From Coprinopsis marcescibilis (Eukaryota > Basidiomycota > Agaricomycetes > Agaricales > Psathyrellaceae), in contig ML210150.1 of the NCBI GenBank assembly GCA_004369085.1, positions 1 through 64,000 of the forward strand: a stretch of DNA of 64,000 nt, given 5' to 3'. How positions within the stretch are numbered: position 1 is the first letter of the stretch; every line of letters begins with the position of its first letter. The position numbers and the translations under genes were made by a program. The notes beneath the pieces are model-generated. The model was not told the origin of the DNA. It made no database searches and saw nothing but the letters and a program-made list of their open reading frames with translations. This document shows positions 59,953-64,000 of the stretch, piece by piece.

Positions 59953-61452
59953 ATGTTGTGGTTATCCAGGATCGCCGCCTTCGCCGCCGCTTTTAATGGG
60001 ATCAGCAATGAGACGATCAGTGCTGTCAGCGAAAATCTGCTTCACGTTGCCCATGCCAGGTACGTACCCTGAGTTCCTCGTTTTGCGAGGCAGCGTCCAA
60101 ACGTTAGGCTGACTGCCATTCTTCAAGCTGGGAGTTGGGCACTGCTGCCCAGGCTTTGACGGAGGCATTCACACCAGGGTTATCCGTCTTCGAAGTTTCC
60201 GCATTCCCTCCGCCTCTGCGTCTTAATGCGTCATCGACACCAACCGATACATTCAGAATTGTGGATGAGTACGTTGCCTAGCACTCAATCCCCCTCATGT
60301 TTCCGAGGCTCATCGCAACAAAGTGTTTTGGCTAGGAAACCTGCTTATTCACGCCCGCTATTTGCCAACGAGGGTTCTTCGGCTGACCCCGCCAGTAAGT
60401 CGGCACCATGTGTGCATAACTCGGGGAATCTTCTGAATATTGTCTCCAGGTCTTGGGGCTGCTGTGCTTCTCGCCAATTGGACTCGGTTCGAACAACGTG
60501 TTCAAAATTATGGAAAAGCGGCCTCTGATCAGCTGGATTACCTCTTGTATGAAGCTCCTCGAACGAACGAAGGCGCAATCTCCCATCGTGCGAATGAAAT
60601 TCAACTCTGGTATGTATTTTCTCAAGCTTCCTCTGGTTCTCGTGTAACCCGGCGTCATAGGTCGGATTCCGTTTACATGGTTCCCCCGTTCATCGCCTAT
60701 TTTGGGGCTCTCCAAAAATCTAACACCCTTCTACGTGAGGCATACAATCAAATTCGGGTGTATCGCCAAGGACTTCGAGACGAATCACGTCTTTGGAAAC
60801 ACGTTGTACGCGGGTCTTGGCAAGACAACACGCATTGGGCTACTGGTATGGTCGTCGCACAGGCTTAATGAAACGAACAATGCTAACCAGCTGTCTTGCG
60901 TAGGTAATGCATGGGCAGCTGCAGGGATGCTCCGTGTTCTATCCACGCTCAACCACTCTTCTATTGGGCACCAATTCAAACAGGAACAGGCCGATCTCAC
61001 TACTTGGGTTCAAGAAGTTTTGGAGACCTCTTGGATCAATCAGGTACGTAACATACATAGTTCACTTTCATCATGCACTTAACTGCGGCTATGTAACACA
61101 GCGCGATGATGGTGCCATCACCAACGTCATAGACAATCCTTCCACGTTCGGCGATACGGCTTCCACAGCTTTGCTTGCAGCGTCCACTTATCGCTTCGCC
61201 ACTTTCACTCAAAACGTCACGATGATTGCATCAGCTCTTAGGGCTTCCAATTTCGTTCAACGGAACATCAACCAAGAAGGGTGGTTAGAAAATGCCGTCA
61301 ACCCAGTCACCTTCCACACTCAACTACCCAAGGGACAGTTCAGTCCTGAGGGTCAGGCCTTCGTCCTTATACTACACGCATCGTGGAAAGCATTCGTTAA
61401 GAGCATGGCAGATGGGTCCCTAAGGCTACCAAACCGAACCCAAAGACAATGA
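59953..61452 (+). CDS. Secreted six-hairpin glycoside hydrolase, GH88/GH105-like
   Basis: Signal peptide 'MLWLSRIAAFAAAFNG', then 'SWELGTAAQALTEAFTPGLS', 'GLGAAVLLANWTRFEQRV', and after a splice 'LWSDSVYMVPPFIAYFGAL', followed by 'SWQDNTHWATGNAWAAAGML'. These are hallmark segments of unsaturated glycuronyl/rhamnogalacturonyl hydrolases with an (alpha/alpha)6 barrel. A helical C-terminus holds 'QFSPEGQAFVLILHASWKAF'. These enzymes act on unsaturated uronic acid oligosaccharides left by pectin or glycan lyases, here expected outside the cell. Five to six short introns were placed by frame. I cannot tell GH88 from GH105 by eye, nor confirm the catalytic Asp. Confidence 0.78.
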
Positions 61453-62299
61453 TCATTCAATTAAATTATGTGTATTTTTATGACTCTACTTACTTACAAT
61501 ACTCTGACCTGACAGTCAATGCGACGGTAATGCGTCCTGTATTGATCTGGTATCATTATTGGCACTGCTGGTTATGTATGGTAACATTGCCGTTATGTAG
61601 CATCATGTAACATAGTCCAAGGCATCATTAAATGTCAATTTCCGTTTCCGAGTTTCCGCTGAGTTTATGCGTGTACAAACATATTCAGCTAATGAGCTTG
61701 CCAGGTTCTGCAGATTTAGATGGTATCCGCAGTACATTTTCCTTGAGGGGTTTCAAGAAAACCGCTGGTAGATTTTCCGGATTTGTAGCCTGAGGGTTAT
61801 TACACCGTTTCAATGTAGAGCTGGGCGCTAACGGTCAGGTCCCTAAACGGGATTCTCATAAGCCCCGTGTACAAGTCGGCATTATACAGGCCTTCGCTTG
61901 AGAGACATTTTAGCAGGTACACCGAAACCGCTGGGTCGGGTTTTCTGGGCACGTACCTCCATGCTTGTTTTCGACGTCGCGTTTTACGGAGACAAGAAAC
62001 CCGACGTACCATTGCCCAGCGGCTGCGCTATTTTGTCCTGGAAACGGAACGGGATCAGAATGTTACATATTTAGCGCCGCTGTGCACCGCCCGCTACCAG
62101 GGTGATATTCTCGTACTGAGGCCATCACGGCGTGATGCCTGCCCACAGAATGTGTTAAATGGCCACACCGCCATCTTATTACACCACGCATTGTGGCCCT
62201 CCCCCACAAACCTTCTCGGCTCCCGAGCGGACTAACAGGCGAGGTCGAAGGATTCACTGGGTCACCTTATAGACAACCACGAGCGCATTAGTCTTGACC
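61453..62299. other. Intergenic region between hydrolase and exchanger genes
   Basis: About 850 bases. The frame at 61867-62235 is Arg-rich but has no homology I recognise. A few imperfect 'tgtaacat' repeats occur near 61580-61615; no transposon ends could be defined. Confidence 0.45.
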
Positions 62300-64000
62300 A
62301 TGGCTTCCTCCTCTCACCACCTGCCATCAAGACGGTCGACATCTCCCAGTATCATCACCGACACTCACGCACACATAAGCCAACATGGGACTGACCAGAG
62401 CGCCCATGACAGCGTGATTTCCTTGGCTTCCACTGCAGTCTCGACCCCCGATTCCGCCAAGCCTCCAGCATCTGCCCCAGTATCCGATGTTCCTATGGCA
62501 GAGAAGGTGCGGTTCTGGGAACGATTCACGCGCAAAGGAAAGGAAAACGTGGGCGTTCGCCAAAGCTTGGTCGCCATAGTTCGTTCTTCATGTGAGTTAT
62601 ACCGTCGTACCTCATGATATTACACCGGTGTTCAACCCATTGGCCCGACCACCCCGGACAGATCTCAACATACTACTCATCCTAATCCCAATTTCATGGG
62701 TGTCGCGTTTCATGTACTGGCCATCAACCGTCACATTTTCTCGTAGGTTTTGTGGATTGGCACCCCGCGCTACATACCGATACCGGCTGATGACAGCCTC
62801 AATTCAGTTTCCTTCATCGCCATTTTGCCACTCGCCAAACTATTCGAGTTTGGCGCTGAAGAAATGCATCATTATCTCGGCCACGACTTTGGAGATTTGC
62901 TGAGTGTGACCCTTCACAAGTTCGTGATTGTGCTGATATTTTGAATGTAATCGCTGAAACTGTAGCAGTGCGGTGGAAGCTACCTTGGCCATCATCCTGC
63001 TTCTCCACTGCGAGTGAGTACAATTTTCCCAGACGATCCACTTCTGCGGTTCCTAACGGTCGGCGAAATGATAGCCTTGCATTACTCAAGTCTACAGTCA
63101 TTGGTCAGTGCTATTCTGGTGGTGGTATGTGGTCATCCTAATTTTAACGCATGATTGATAGGCGTTGTGCTTCTTCACCTACTTTTGGTACCTGGCATGT
63201 CTTTCATCGCCGGAGGTGCACGCGTCGCGACACAGGACTTGCATCCCCATGTCACCGAGCTTAATCGCTCACTACTGGCTGTGGGGTAAGCGCAGTCCGA
63301 CATGCACATGTCCCATTCAAAACTCACGCGTAATAACCACAGGTCTCTGAGCCTCATGGTTCCCTCTGCGTTCTACGCAGCTCTCGATGACATCGAAATC
63401 GACGATGAACTCCGGGACAACTTTTTAAGCATCAGCCGGGGGATTGCGTTCTGCCTGCTATTCGTGTAAGAATCCCTTGACACAAGCTCCTCTGATATGC
63501 CGCCCCTGACTAGAGCCGGTTGCGCAGATACGTCTGCTCGCGGATATACCTTCACTACCCCCCAGGCGACGAAGTCACCCCCGTACCCCAGAATAAAAAG
63601 GTTGAAGACCATGGGAAGCATAGCGAGCCAAGGGTCAACCAATATGTATGCGTCGGAGCCCTCTTGGTCTGTATAGGCCTGATGGCGGTTACCGCCGAAT
63701 GGGTAAATTTCCCCCTAATGGTCATCCCACACCCAAGGCCTGACATTAACATTGACAGCTGGTGAATGCCCTAGATGATGTCAAGGAGGATGTTAACATT
63801 CAGCTTGGGTACAGACTTGCACCTTTATATTTGACGATGTAAATTTGACCGCTGTTGACAGATGGTTTGGACTAATTCTCTTGCCGATGGTCTCCTATGC
63901 TGCCCACGGGGCAGTCGCAGTGGGCTATTCCATCCGCAAAGCAGTCCGCGTAGCACTCAAACTCGCAGAACCAAAGCCACCAACAACGTTTGCCAAAGGA
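62300..64000 (+). CDS. Calcium/proton exchanger, CAX (VCX1-like) family, 5' part
   Basis: Vacuolar-type cation/H+ antiporter; runs off the right edge of the window. A long cytosolic Ser/Pro-rich N-terminus ('VPMAEKVRFWERFTRKGKEN') precedes transmembrane helices: 'LNILLILIPISW', 'SFIAILPLAKLFEFGAEEM', the first alpha-repeat 'SVTLHNAVEATLAIILLLHC', then 'LLKSTVIGVVLLHLLLVPGM', 'SFIAGGARVATQDLHPHVTE', 'SLMVPSAFYAALDD' and later 'GWFGLILLPMVSYAAHG', the start of the second half. The first repeat was recovered by choosing acceptor tgtagcag; the neighbouring acceptor would add a serine. A His replaces the Gly or Asn expected before NAVE. At least six introns. Confidence 0.85.

Noticed and set aside
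61580..61620. Short 'tgtaacat'-like repeats as transposon ends
   Set aside because: Too short and imperfect; no target-site duplication or transposase remnant nearby.

Overview
This 64 kb window looks like nuclear DNA of a filamentous basidiomycete, most likely an Agaricomycete mushroom-forming fungus. Almost every gene is broken by several short GT-AG introns of about 45-60 bases, genes are tightly packed on both strands, and the gene content is fungal and eukaryotic: CYP monooxygenases, VFA1, PHO81, HBS1, THO2, PEX12 and mitochondrial import-type proteins. Exon chains were worked out by eye from reading frames, splice sites and family resemblance, so start and stop positions are good but a few internal junctions may be off. 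I saw no tRNA, rRNA, CRISPR array or intact transposon.

Layout. 0-5 kb: a P450 (minus), an mS34-like mitoribosomal protein (plus) and a secreted M43 metalloprotease (minus). 5-10.5 kb: an ATG37/ACBD5-like acyl-CoA-binding membrane protein (plus), glutathione-dependent formaldehyde dehydrogenase (minus) and VFA1 (plus). 10.8-14.6 kb: a long Q/P-rich and RGG-rich protein of unknown function. 14.8-18.4 kb: proteasome alpha6, COX15 (minus) and BOL3; the last two are divergent. 19.1-24.3 kb: a secreted beta-propeller-like protein, an EFM6-like lysine methyltransferase (minus) and a CBM48/CRP1-like protein. 24.7-28.8 kb: HBS1 (minus) with a very long disordered exon suggestive of a combined HBS1/SKI7 gene. 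29.2-31.7 kb: the second P450 (minus). 32.4-37.2 kb: mitochondrial SSB (RIM1) and the exosome nuclease DIS3. 37.4-41.4 kb: a UPF0303-type heme-degrading-domain protein and the third P450 (both minus). 42.4-47.9 kb: PEX12 and a PHO81-type SPX-ankyrin-pseudoGDPD regulator. 48.1-59.2 kb: a half-size ABC transporter (minus), GTP cyclohydrolase I (plus) and the very long THO2 gene (minus). 60-64 kb: a secreted GH88/GH105-like hydrolase and a CAX-type cation/proton exchanger running off the right edge.

Most of the window is housekeeping: RNA surveillance and export (HBS1, DIS3, THO2), mitochondria (mS34, COX15, BOL3, RIM1), peroxisomes (ATG37-like, PEX12), protein turnover (PRE5, VFA1) and phosphate signalling (PHO81). 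Three closely related P450s, two secreted hydrolases and a secreted propeller protein form the accessory layer. No single multi-gene novel system is evident. The best leads are the probable HBS1/SKI7 exon, the uncharacterised RGG protein, start codons isolated on tiny exons (PRE5, PHO81), a GC-AG intron in FOL2, compact bidirectional promoters (COX15/BOL3, ABC/FOL2) and the mS34-like gene.
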